NCBI RefSeq assembly: GCF_003967035.1
Contig: NZ_AP018560.1
Coordinates: 829,001-893,000, forward strand
Length of the DNA: 64,000 bases
Direction of reading: 5' to 3'
DNA from: Aerosticca soli
Lineage (GTDB): Bacteria > Pseudomonadota > Gammaproteobacteria > Xanthomonadales > Rhodanobacteraceae
Positions 35,281 to 42,821 of this stretch are shown in pieces. Each line of letters begins with the position of its first letter. The first letter of the stretch is position 1. Position numbers and translations under genes: made by a program. Under the pieces are notes generated by a model that worked only from the letters and a program-made list of their open reading frames with translations, had not been told where the DNA came from and ran no database searches.

Positions 35281-37698
35281 TCAGAACCGGTAGGCGACCT
35301 TGGCGTACCAGTAGCGGCCGTTGAAGCCGAAGGGCGACAAAGAGGAATACTGGAGGCCGTCTGCGCGGTCGTCGTATTGATTGTTCAACGCCACCTTGGT
35401 CGGATACTGGTTGGTGAGATTGTCCGCGCCGACGGTGAAGGTGAACCCGTCCCACAGGTAACTCGCCGACAGATCGAGCAGCCAGCGCGCGGAAAACCGC
35501 TGATCGCCTTCATGCGTATCGCCGATGCGGGTAATGGCGCCATAGCGGGTCAGGTTGCCATGCAGGCTGAAGGCATCGAGTGTCCAGTCGGCACCGATGA
35601 CGTATTTCGTGCGCGGCGTGGCATCGGTGAGCAGGCCGGCACTGGCCCGGCCGAAGGCGGGCGTTGAAATGTCCAGCACCTTGACCTTGTTGTAATTGCC
35701 GCTGGTGTTGAGGTTCAGTTTGCCCCAGCGGTCCAGGTCCCACAGGTAATTGAGGATCAGGTCCGCACCACGCGTTCGGGTGGTCGCGCCATTGACGAAA
35801 AATTGCGCGCCGGTGACATCGCTGCCCGGAATGGAAACCGGAATCTGGTCGGAATAGAGAATCTGGTTCCAGATGCGGATCTGGTAGAGATCGAGCGTGG
35901 CGTTGAAGTCTTCCAATGGCTGCCAGACCGCGCCGAGACCGTAATTGGCCGACTTTTCGGGGCCGAGTGGCTTGGCGCCCAGGGCGATGGCGATCGGGTC
36001 CGAGACGCGGTAGGTGCCGATCTGCGCCAGATGACCGTTCTGGATCAGCGTTGAAACGGACGAATAATATTGCTGGGCCAGCGAGGGTGCGCGGAAACCG
36101 TTGCTGGCGGTACCGCGCAGCGCGAAGCTGTCGGTCAGCTGGTAGCGCACGGAGAGCTTGCCCGAGCGCGTGGAACCGGCGTCGCTATAGTCTTCCCAGC
36201 GAGCGGCGATGCCGGCGGAAAGCTTGCTGCTGAGGTCGGTTTCGAGATCGGCATAGGCCGCCTTGCTGTGCCTGGCCCAGTTGCCGGCGATGTCGGGCGT
36301 GACGCCGGGAAAAACCTGCGAACCTCCCGGGTAGACGCCGCCGCTGTAGGTGGCGTGGGGGTCGAAGTAATACGAATCGGGGTCGCCCGCGTCGATGCCG
36401 TAACCATCGCGCATGTATTGGGCGCCGAAGGCCAGGGTGACCGGGTTGGGCAGGAAACCCCATGACAGGTCCTTGCTCATGTCGACATTGACCACGTCCT
36501 GCTTGGTCCTGTAGCGACCGGCGCGGAAATAGGTGGGCGTATAGCCGCGCGAATACCATTCATTGATGTTGAGCGAATGGTCGATATCGAAAACCAGATG
36601 GTTCTGTCCGTGGTCGGCCGAAACGTCCCAGCGCCAGCCGTTCCCGGTCGTGCCGCGCAGGCCGAGCACGGCCGCGACGTCGTTGGTGTGGTTGACGATC
36701 TGCGGCAGAAAACCGTTGGGGTAAATGGCGGTGGTATTGCGGTAATTGTCCCAGGCGCGGTAATAGCCGTTCGAGGTGACGTTGCGCTTGCTGCCGTTGA
36801 TGTAGCCGTAGAGCTCGACGCCTGGCGTCAGGTTGTAGCCGAAATCGAGCAGGGCCTGGTAAGTCTTTACCGCAGGGTCGCCGTAGCGCTCATAGGGAAT
36901 GCCGCCCGGATTGGGCGCGCCGGGCAGCGTGGTGGAACGGTCCCGGTTTTCGGCCCGGTTGGTGTCCATGGCGTTCTGGTAATTCCACGACAGCCGCGCC
37001 CACCCCGGGGCCTTGCCGCCCTTGCCGTCGGCACCCAGCCAGACCCCGACGGATCCGTCCACGCCGTTCTGGTCGCCATCGCCCTTGTCCATGACGCCGC
37101 CATTGGCGGTGATACTGTTGCTGCCCTCCCCGGCCCCTTTCTTGAGCACGATGTTGACCACGCCGGCGATGGCATCGGAACCGTATTGCGCGGCGGCGCC
37201 ATCGCGCAGCACCTCGATGTGGTCGATGGCAGACATCGGTATCGAGTTGAGGTCGACCGGCGCCGATCCGCGACCGACGCCGGAGTTGTAGTTGACCAGT
37301 GCCGAAGTGTGATAGCGCTTGCCGTCCAGGAGCACGAGCACGTCATCCGGCGACAGGCCGCGCAGCGTCACCGGCCGCAGCGCGTCGTTGCCGTCATTGA
37401 TGGCAGGACGGGGAAAATCCAGCGAGGGCAGGATCTTGCCCAGTGCGCTGGAGAGGTCGGTGCTGCCGGTCGCGGTGAGGTCCTTCGGCGTGAGCACGTC
37501 GATCGGCGACAGCGATTCGGCCACGGTGCGCGTGGTGGTGCGCGTGCCCGTCACCACGACTTGCTGCAGCTGCTTGATTTCCTTCGGCTGGGTGGAGGCC
37601 TCGTCGGCCCCGGGCTCACCCGCGCGCGCGGCCGTGGCATGGATCAAGGACAGCACGATGGCGGCCGTCAGACGGCGCCTGGCAATACGTGTGGACAT
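35281..37698 (-). CDS. TonB-dependent receptor, first gene of the amine-oxidase operon
   Basis: An 805-residue outer-membrane receptor: signal peptide (LTAAIVLSLIHATAARA), a TonB-box-like LQQVVVTGTR, a plug domain (about 50-170; VTLRGLSPDDVLVLLDGKR, VEVLRDG-type segment, AIAGVVNIVLKKG) and a 22-strand barrel ending in the aromatic residue of KVAYRF. Such receptors use TonB-ExbBD energy to import scarce ligands. The gene lies 70 bases upstream of the amine oxidase on the same strand, so it probably brings in that enzyme's substrate. It resembles the nutrient-uptake type with a VVVTGTR box rather than a classical siderophore receptor. The promoter region carries inverted repeats. Confidence 0.93.
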   Translation of the reverse strand: MSTRIARRRLTAAIVLSLIHATAARAGEPGADEASTQPKEIKQLQQVVVTGTRTTTRTVAESLSPIDVLTPKDLTATGSTDLSSALGKILPSLDFPRPAINDGNDALRPVTLRGLSPDDVLVLLDGKRYHTSALVNYNSGVGRGSAPVDLNSIPMSAIDHIEVLRDGAAAQYGSDAIAGVVNIVLKKGAGEGSNSITANGGVMDKGDGDQNGVDGSVGVWLGADGKGGKAPGWARLSWNYQNAMDTNRAENRDRSTTLPGAPNPGGIPYERYGDPAVKTYQALLDFGYNLTPGVELYGYINGSKRNVTSNGYYRAWDNYRNTTAIYPNGFLPQIVNHTNDVAAVLGLRGTTGNGWRWDVSADHGQNHLVFDIDHSLNINEWYSRGYTPTYFRAGRYRTKQDVVNVDMSKDLSWGFLPNPVTLAFGAQYMRDGYGIDAGDPDSYYFDPHATYSGGVYPGGSQVFPGVTPDIAGNWARHSKAAYADLETDLSSKLSAGIAARWEDYSDAGSTRSGKLSVRYQLTDSFALRGTASNGFRAPSLAQQYYSSVSTLIQNGHLAQIGTYRVSDPIAIALGAKPLGPEKSANYGLGAVWQPLEDFNATLDLYQIRIWNQILYSDQIPVSIPGSDVTGAQFFVNGATTRTRGADLILNYLWDLDRWGKLNLNTSGNYNKVKVLDISTPAFGRASAGLLTDATPRTKYVIGADWTLDAFSLHGNLTRYGAITRIGDTHEGDQRFSARWLLDLSASYLWDGFTFTVGADNLTNQYPTKVALNNQYDDRADGLQYSSLSPFGFNGRYWYAKVAYRF

Positions 37699-37723
37699 GG
37701 CTTCTCCTCCGCGTTTTCGATGG

Positions 37724-37739
37724 CATGGGATTTCCCATG
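37724..37739. repeat. Palindrome in the leader of the TonB receptor gene
   Basis: CATGGGA-TT-TCCCATG is a perfect 16-base inverted repeat 26 bases upstream of the receptor start codon. In RNA it forms a hairpin just before the ribosome-binding region (GGAGGAG at 37703-37709 on the minus strand), so it could affect translation, or it may be a protein site. Confidence 0.5.
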
Positions 37740-37743
37740 AAGC

Positions 37744-37813
37744 TGACGCGTCGCAGCAGAACTCCCCGCGCTGTGACGCAATTCAAGCTATGGCGCCATG
37801 TTGCGACGCGTCA
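37744..37813. promoter_or_regulatory. Paired 12-bp inverted repeats in the amine-operon promoter
   Basis: TGACGCGTCGCA (37744-37755) and its exact reverse complement TGCGACGCGTCA (37802-37813) lie 46 bases apart, each containing the palindrome GACGCGTC. A third half site TGACGC is at 37774-37779. On the minus strand the distal copy overlaps a TTGACG -35-like hexamer, with TAGCTT 18 bases downstream. The layout fits two operators flanking a promoter. Confidence 0.55.
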
Positions 37814-37896
37814 AGATCTTGTCACCTCGCCGTCGCTGGGATGTAATGGGGAATCGGTGGGAGGGGTTTTTGTGGCGTTCCCGCGGGCCCTTGCGA

Positions 37897-38370
37897 TCAG
37901 TGCAGGGGCTTGGCCAGGCGCAGCAGATCGATCCCGTAGCCGGCCGCCTCGTAGAGCGCACGGGCGCGCTCGTTGCCCGGAAAGACCGCCAGCGTCAGCA
38001 GCGCGCAGCGATGCTCGTGTGCCCACGCCTCGGCATGGGCGAGCAGGGCCTGGCCCACGCCACGGCCTTCATGGCCACGTGCCACCGCGAGATCGGCGAT
38101 GTGGCCATTGGTTTGGCCGGTGAAGAAATCCTGGGTTTTTTGCAGATGGATGAAGCCGACGGGTTCGCCGCCCTCGTCTTCGGCCACGAACAGGAAGCTG
38201 TTGGGCGGCTGTTCTTCCAGATGACGCGACAGTTCGCGGCGGATGCCCGCGATGCATTCGTGGCGGCGACGCCATGCGGGCAGGGGAAAGTCCACGAAAC
38301 GCGGGGCGAGGCCGAGGATGAAATCGTCATCGTCCTCGGCCAGGCGGATCAGGTAAGGCGTCTGGTGCAT
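37897..38370 (-). CDS. GNAT-family N-acetyltransferase
   Basis: A 157-residue acetyltransferase of the GNAT fold. The acetyl-CoA loop is visible as VARGHEGRGVGQALLAHAEAWA (R-G-x-G-x-G/A pattern) preceded by the beta strand GHIADLAV and followed by FPGNERARALYEAAGY, the usual C-terminal signature. Substrate unknown; small-molecule or peptide acetylation are both possible. The frame is open about 100 codons further upstream, but only the ATG at 38370 starts at conserved sequence. It is a stand-alone gene between the two TonB-receptor clusters. Confidence 0.88.
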   Translation of the reverse strand: MHQTPYLIRLAEDDDDFILGLAPRFVDFPLPAWRRRHECIAGIRRELSRHLEEQPPNSFLFVAEDEGGEPVGFIHLQKTQDFFTGQTNGHIADLAVARGHEGRGVGQALLAHAEAWAHEHRCALLTLAVFPGNERARALYEAAGYGIDLLRLAKPLH

Positions 38371-38474
38371 GACACGAACGGATTGCAAAAACAGCGGGCC
38401 TAAAGTTCTACACCAGGCCCGCGCCGGGACAAAAGCGGTCCCTTGCCCGTCTCCCCGCAGCTTCGATTGTCGCC

Positions 38475-40820
38475 TCAGAATTTCACGCTGAGGCTGGCAT
38501 AGACCGAACGTCCCGGGCCGGGCACGGCGGTGCCCCACAGCGAGGCGCCGCCGGCTTCCTTGTTGAACGACATGGTGGCGCCCTCGCCGAGATAGGCGCC
38601 GCCGAGCGGCAGGTCGTAGCGGCGGTCGAACAGGTTCTCCACACCGACATCCAGCCGCACCTTGTCCCATCCGTAGCTGCCGCGCAGGTTGACCAGCGCA
38701 TAGCCAGGCGTGGAGATCTCGTTGCGCATTTCGGACACGTCGTGCTTGGCCTTCACCGCGACGATTTCCAGCGCGTCATCCCAGCGACCTTGGCGATGAG
38801 TCAGGCTCAGCCTGGCATTGAGCGGCATGATGCCGTAGAGATCGTCGTGGGTATCGGTATTGCGTCCGCGGGTATAGGTGACCACGCCGGCAAGGCCGAA
38901 GTGGCCGGCGGCGGTGTCGGCGAGCGGCAGCTGGCCGCTCAGGTCGATGCCATAGAGCCGGGCCGCCTGGTTCATCCATTTGAGGATGACGAACTGGTTC
39001 CGCAGTCGCGTGCTGGCCGGCTGATTGGTGGCGGCGTTCCACTGCACTGCGTCGATGTAATCCAGCGCACGGGTGTAGTAGGGCGTGACGCGTAGCGCGT
39101 AGGCTTCATCGCTACTGTGCCAGTCACCGGTGAAGCTGGCGGTGTAGGCGACTTCCGGCTTCAGGTTTGGGTTGCCGAGATAACCATTGCCATCGCCGAT
39201 GAAGTTGTTCATCTCCAGCGTCATCGAGCTTCGCGACCACACGTAACGCTCGTACAGATTGGGCGAACGCACTTTGCGGGCCAGGCCGAATTCGTAGCTC
39301 TGATGGGTGTCGGGCGTGTAGCGCAGCAGCGCCGATACATTGAGGTTGTCGTCGCCGCGGCTGCGGTCCATGGCGTTGAAATCCGCACGCGTGCCGACCG
39401 AGCTCGTCTCGTACATGTTCTTCATCATGCCGGTGTTGAGCGGCGTGGTGCTGGTGTTATAGCCCTGCACGTCGCCGGTGTCGGTACGCACGTGCTCGAA
39501 GCGCACGCCGAATAGCGTCATCCATTGCGGCGTCCAGGCCGCTTGCCATTCGGCATAAGTGGCCAGGCGGTCGCGCTCGCCGTTGTGGATGTTCCAGAAG
39601 GTGAGCGGCGCCATGCCACCGATGCAGCGGCCGACGCCGCAATCGGGCGAGGGCGGCCACCAGTCGTCGAGTCGATAGCGTTGGGCCTCGGTGCCGAGGC
39701 GCAGATGATCGCGCCCGCTCAAGGCCAGATCCGCCTTGAGGGAAACGCCATCGGTGCGGCTGGCGCTGTTCATCGGCATGCCCTCGACGGGATAGACGCC
39801 GCCGGTGGTGTTCATCGGCGGCATCAGCATGCCGTACTGGGATACTTTGTCGGCGCCGAAATCCATGTGATGGTCGACCTTCTCGTGATAGGCGCGCGCC
39901 TCCAGCGAGCCCCAGTCGAACTGGCCGAGATAGCGCACGTTGAAGCGTTTCTCATGGTTGTCGAGCATGTCCATGCGCTGGTTCGGAAACTGCTCGTAGG
40001 GCACGTGCTGAATCCCGAACTTGACTTCGAGCAGCTGGTTCTCGTGCCGGTAGGCCATGCCGAACGATTGGTCGCGTGTCTTGTAGGCACTCGAGCCGAC
40101 TTCGCGGGGAGCCACGTGCGGCGCCGCGGCGTTCAGCACGAAGGACTTGAAGCGCCCGCCGGCCTTGTAGTCGTCGGCTTGTGCAGCACTGCCGCTGTAG
40201 CTCATGTTGAACGATTCGGTGGCATAGCTGGCGCGCAGATTGGCGCCATGGGCATCGCCGTTGCTGCGGTAGAAGGTGCCGACCTCGCCGTTCAGGATGC
40301 CGGCCTCGCCGGGCGCGGCAAACGCTGGAGGCGGCGTGTCGACCAGGATCGAGCCGCCGATGCTGTCGCCCCCGACGCTGACCGGCGAGACACCGGTATA
40401 GACCTTGATCGCGCCGACGTCACTCGGGGCGATGTTGGCGAGCACCGGGTTCATGTGATTCGGGCAGGTGGACGACAGATCCATGCCGTCGAGCAGGATA
40501 CGGTTGCGATCGTCGGCCAGTCCATGGATGACCGGCAGGCTGGAAAAACCGCCGCCGGCGCGCAGGCTGACCCCGGGAATGTCGCGCAGCAGACTGGCCG
40601 TGTCGGCGTTGGCCGCGCGGCGTGCCGGCAGATCGGCAGGCCGCAGCGGCGATCCCAGCAACTGGCGCAGGTTTTCGTCCGGGGCGAAGACCAGCACCTT
40701 GGACAGCTCGACGACGGGCTTGCCATCGACCTGGGGTGACTCTCCGCTGGCGTGGACGGCCTGGGCGATGGCGAGCGCAAGCAGGCTCAAGGCCAGGCGT
40801 GGCGAACAGTGACGCGGCAT
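38475..40820 (-). CDS. oprC: OprC/NosA-like TonB-dependent copper receptor
   Basis: A 781-residue outer-membrane receptor with signal peptide (LALSLLALAIAQAVHA), a TonB-box/plug region (about 35-165; IHGLADDRNRILLDGMDLSS) and a barrel ending VYASLSVKF. OprC of Pseudomonas aeruginosa binds copper through a CxxxM and an HxM motif; both are present here as C119-P-N-H-M123 and H317-H-M319. The copper function is therefore well supported by residues, not only by homology. It is the last gene of a unit with a PCu(A)C chaperone (83 bases upstream), a PepSY protein, another TonB receptor and a DUF2946 protein. Loops are rich in Met (MPPMN, MPMNS). Confidence 0.92.
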   Translation of the reverse strand: MPRHCSPRLALSLLALAIAQAVHASGESPQVDGKPVVELSKVLVFAPDENLRQLLGSPLRPADLPARRAANADTASLLRDIPGVSLRAGGGFSSLPVIHGLADDRNRILLDGMDLSSTCPNHMNPVLANIAPSDVGAIKVYTGVSPVSVGGDSIGGSILVDTPPPAFAAPGEAGILNGEVGTFYRSNGDAHGANLRASYATESFNMSYSGSAAQADDYKAGGRFKSFVLNAAAPHVAPREVGSSAYKTRDQSFGMAYRHENQLLEVKFGIQHVPYEQFPNQRMDMLDNHEKRFNVRYLGQFDWGSLEARAYHEKVDHHMDFGADKVSQYGMLMPPMNTTGGVYPVEGMPMNSASRTDGVSLKADLALSGRDHLRLGTEAQRYRLDDWWPPSPDCGVGRCIGGMAPLTFWNIHNGERDRLATYAEWQAAWTPQWMTLFGVRFEHVRTDTGDVQGYNTSTTPLNTGMMKNMYETSSVGTRADFNAMDRSRGDDNLNVSALLRYTPDTHQSYEFGLARKVRSPNLYERYVWSRSSMTLEMNNFIGDGNGYLGNPNLKPEVAYTASFTGDWHSSDEAYALRVTPYYTRALDYIDAVQWNAATNQPASTRLRNQFVILKWMNQAARLYGIDLSGQLPLADTAAGHFGLAGVVTYTRGRNTDTHDDLYGIMPLNARLSLTHRQGRWDDALEIVAVKAKHDVSEMRNEISTPGYALVNLRGSYGWDKVRLDVGVENLFDRRYDLPLGGAYLGEGATMSFNKEAGGASLWGTAVPGPGRSVYASLSVKF

Positions 40821-40903
40821 ACGAAAGGTTCCTTGTACGAGGGGGCGGCAGAAAGACGCGCGGCAGCCGACATCCGCCGCGCGTCACGCATGGTTTGGAC
40901 GGC

Positions 40904-41347
40904 TCAACCGCCGGCGTTGGCGGCGCGTACCTCGAAGTTGGCTTCGAGCGTGCTGCCGTCGGCGAACTCGAAACGCAGCGGCACCTTCTGGCCGACCGCG
41001 AGCGGCTTGGCGGGGTCCATCAGCATCACGTGATAGCCGCCCGGCGCGAGGCTGACGCGGCCATGCGCGGGAATGTCCAGGTGATCGATCATGCTCATTC
41101 GGTTCATGCCGCCCTCGTGGCTGCTCTGATGCAGCATTGCGCTGGCGAAGGCGGGCGAACTCGCCGAGCGCAGCACCGCCGGCGCATCGCCCTCGTTGAC
41201 GAGGTCGGCATAGCCGGCCGCCGGCAGGTCGCCGGGCAGCTGGCGGATCCAGGCGTGTTCGACCTTGACGTGATCGGCCTGGGCGGCAAGGGCCGGCCCG
41301 GTGAAGGCAAGGCCGAGCAGGGCGGCGAGCAAGGTGTTGCGTGACAT
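40904..41347 (-). CDS. PCu(A)C periplasmic copper chaperone
   Basis: A 147-residue exported cupredoxin-like chaperone. The signal peptide is LLAALLGLAFTGPALAAQA (cleavage near 23). The full PCu(A)C copper signature H-x10-M-x21-H-x-M is exact: H73, M84, H106, M108. The family delivers Cu(I) to the CuA site of cytochrome oxidase and to other periplasmic targets. AGGAG lies 7-8 bases before the ATG. It is 24 bases downstream of the PepSY gene and 83 bases upstream of the OprC-like receptor, all on the minus strand. Confidence 0.93.
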   Translation of the reverse strand: MSRNTLLAALLGLAFTGPALAAQADHVKVEHAWIRQLPGDLPAAGYADLVNEGDAPAVLRSASSPAFASAMLHQSSHEGGMNRMSMIDHLDIPAHGRVSLAPGGYHVMLMDPAKPLAVGQKVPLRFEFADGSTLEANFEVRAANAGG

Positions 41348-41371
41348 GGCAGGACTCCTTTTTCGGGTGGA

Positions 41372-42715
41372 TCAGCGAGCGGCCCGCAGGCCGAGGAAAC
41401 GCCGCGCCGCGGGCAGGCGGCGCAGCAGCAGACGTTCGAGCACGTACACCGCGATCAGCGATGCGCCCAGGAGTGGCAGCAGCGCGCCGAGCCCGATCAG
41501 CAGGCCGACGAATCCGGCCGGATGGCCCGCGCGTTCGGGCAGCATCGGTGCGCCGAGCGCGCCGTGGGGTCGCCGCCGCCACCAGTGCACGGCGGCGGCG
41601 ATGACCATCGCGATCAGGCCGAGCGCGATGGCGGCATTGAGGATCTGATTGAGCGGTGGGAACAGCGCGCCCTCGTGCACGGCGACGCCGTAGCCGATCA
41701 GTCGGTCCAGCGGCGGCCGCTGGGCGAAGTCGATCCGGCCGATCACCGCGCCGCTCTCAGGATCGAGCGTGAGATCGGCGCGGCGCGTTCGATCGTCGGC
41801 TTCCGAACGTGCGCTCCAGGCCGGCTGGCGGCGCGAGGGCGGCGCGATCAACACCGGCGGCGCGAGGCCTTGCGCGCGCACCGCCGGCAGCACACGGTCG
41901 AGCACGGCCGGATCGAGCGTTCCGGCCAGCGCGCCGGACCCGTGCATGGCGTGCATCGCGTGCTCGTCGGGCGGCGTGTTCGCCAGCGCGTTGCGGGCAC
42001 GCTCGTCGGCACTGCCGATCGTCCAGTCCTGCACCACCGGTGCGGCGGCGACCTGCTGGCGCAGATCACGCAGCAGGCCGCCCCAGGATTTGGCCCACGG
42101 CAGCCCGGAGACCAGGAAAAACAGCGCGAACAGCGACACCCACATGCCGGTCACCGCGTGCAGGTCACGCCAGGCGGTGGCGCCGCCGCGACGCAACCGC
42201 GGGTAGAGCACGCCGGCCAGTCCGCGACCGCGCGGCCACCACAGATACAGCCCGGTGAGCAGCAGCAGGATGGTCCACGACGCGGCCAGTTCCATCAGCA
42301 GCGAGCCGGCGGTGCCGAGCTTCAGCTCGCCATGCAGATGGAACACCACGCGCATGAAGCGGTCGTTCTCGCGCACCGTTTCGAGCACGTGCAACGAAGC
42401 CGGATCGAGATAGACGCGGATCAGCTCGCCACCGCGGCCGAGCAGCACGCGGGCGGCGGCGTGCGGCGATGCGGGCAGCTCGTAGGCGTTGAGCACCGTG
42501 CCCGGCACCGCGGCGAGTGCGGCCGCGACCTGCGCGGATGCCGGCTGCGGCGGCGCGTCGGTGACGTGCGCGTAGCGGCGTTCCAGCAGTGGTTCGAGCT
42601 GCGGCTTGAACAAGTAGATCAAGCCCGTGCAGGCCAGCCACAGCACGAACGGCAGGCAGCACAGGCCGGCATAGAAATGCCAGCGCCACAACATCCGGTA
42701 GGCGGCGGGATTCAT
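41372..42715 (-). CDS. PepSY-associated membrane protein of the copper cluster
   Basis: A 447-residue inner-membrane protein of the PepSY-associated TM family: helix 1 (FYAGLCCLPFVLWLACTGLIYLF), a periplasmic PepSY region, a second helix (LMELAASWTILLLLTGLYLWWPRGRG), a third (GMWVSLFALFFLVSGLPW) and a C-terminal pair (ALGLIAMVIAAAVHWW, LLIGLGALLPLLGASLIAVYVL). Such proteins often accompany TonB receptors and may act as metal or ferri-chelate reductases; here copper reduction or transfer is plausible. A His/Met-rich loop (HAMHAMHGSG) supports metal contact. Its ATG overlaps the stop of a 32-residue gene (ATGA), and PCu(A)C follows 24 bases later. Confidence 0.87.
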   Translation of the reverse strand: MNPAAYRMLWRWHFYAGLCCLPFVLWLACTGLIYLFKPQLEPLLERRYAHVTDAPPQPASAQVAAALAAVPGTVLNAYELPASPHAAARVLLGRGGELIRVYLDPASLHVLETVRENDRFMRVVFHLHGELKLGTAGSLLMELAASWTILLLLTGLYLWWPRGRGLAGVLYPRLRRGGATAWRDLHAVTGMWVSLFALFFLVSGLPWAKSWGGLLRDLRQQVAAAPVVQDWTIGSADERARNALANTPPDEHAMHAMHGSGALAGTLDPAVLDRVLPAVRAQGLAPPVLIAPPSRRQPAWSARSEADDRTRRADLTLDPESGAVIGRIDFAQRPPLDRLIGYGVAVHEGALFPPLNQILNAAIALGLIAMVIAAAVHWWRRRPHGALGAPMLPERAGHPAGFVGLLIGLGALLPLLGASLIAVYVLERLLLRRLPAARRFLGLRAAR

Positions 42716-42810
42716 CGGCGCGCCCCAACACCATGCCGGCAGACCAGGCGCAGGGCGAAGACCGCCTGCCCCACGCCAAGCACGCCGCAGACGAACAGAC
42801 AGGCGAGCAT
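42712..42810 (-). CDS. 32-residue membrane peptide in the copper operon
   Basis: A very small open frame: MLACLFVCGVLGVGQAVFAL then a basic tail (RLVCRHGVGARR). GAGGAG stands 7 bases before its ATG, and its stop overlaps the PepSY start codon (ATGA); the TonB receptor ends 11 bases upstream. This tight fit on both sides argues it is translated. It has one hydrophobic segment with three cysteines (C4, C8, C24) and one His, so a metal-contacting or helper peptide is conceivable, but no family is known to me. Confidence 0.65.
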   Translation of the reverse strand: MLACLFVCGVLGVGQAVFALRLVCRHGVGARR

Positions 42811-42821
42811 CGCGCGTCTCC

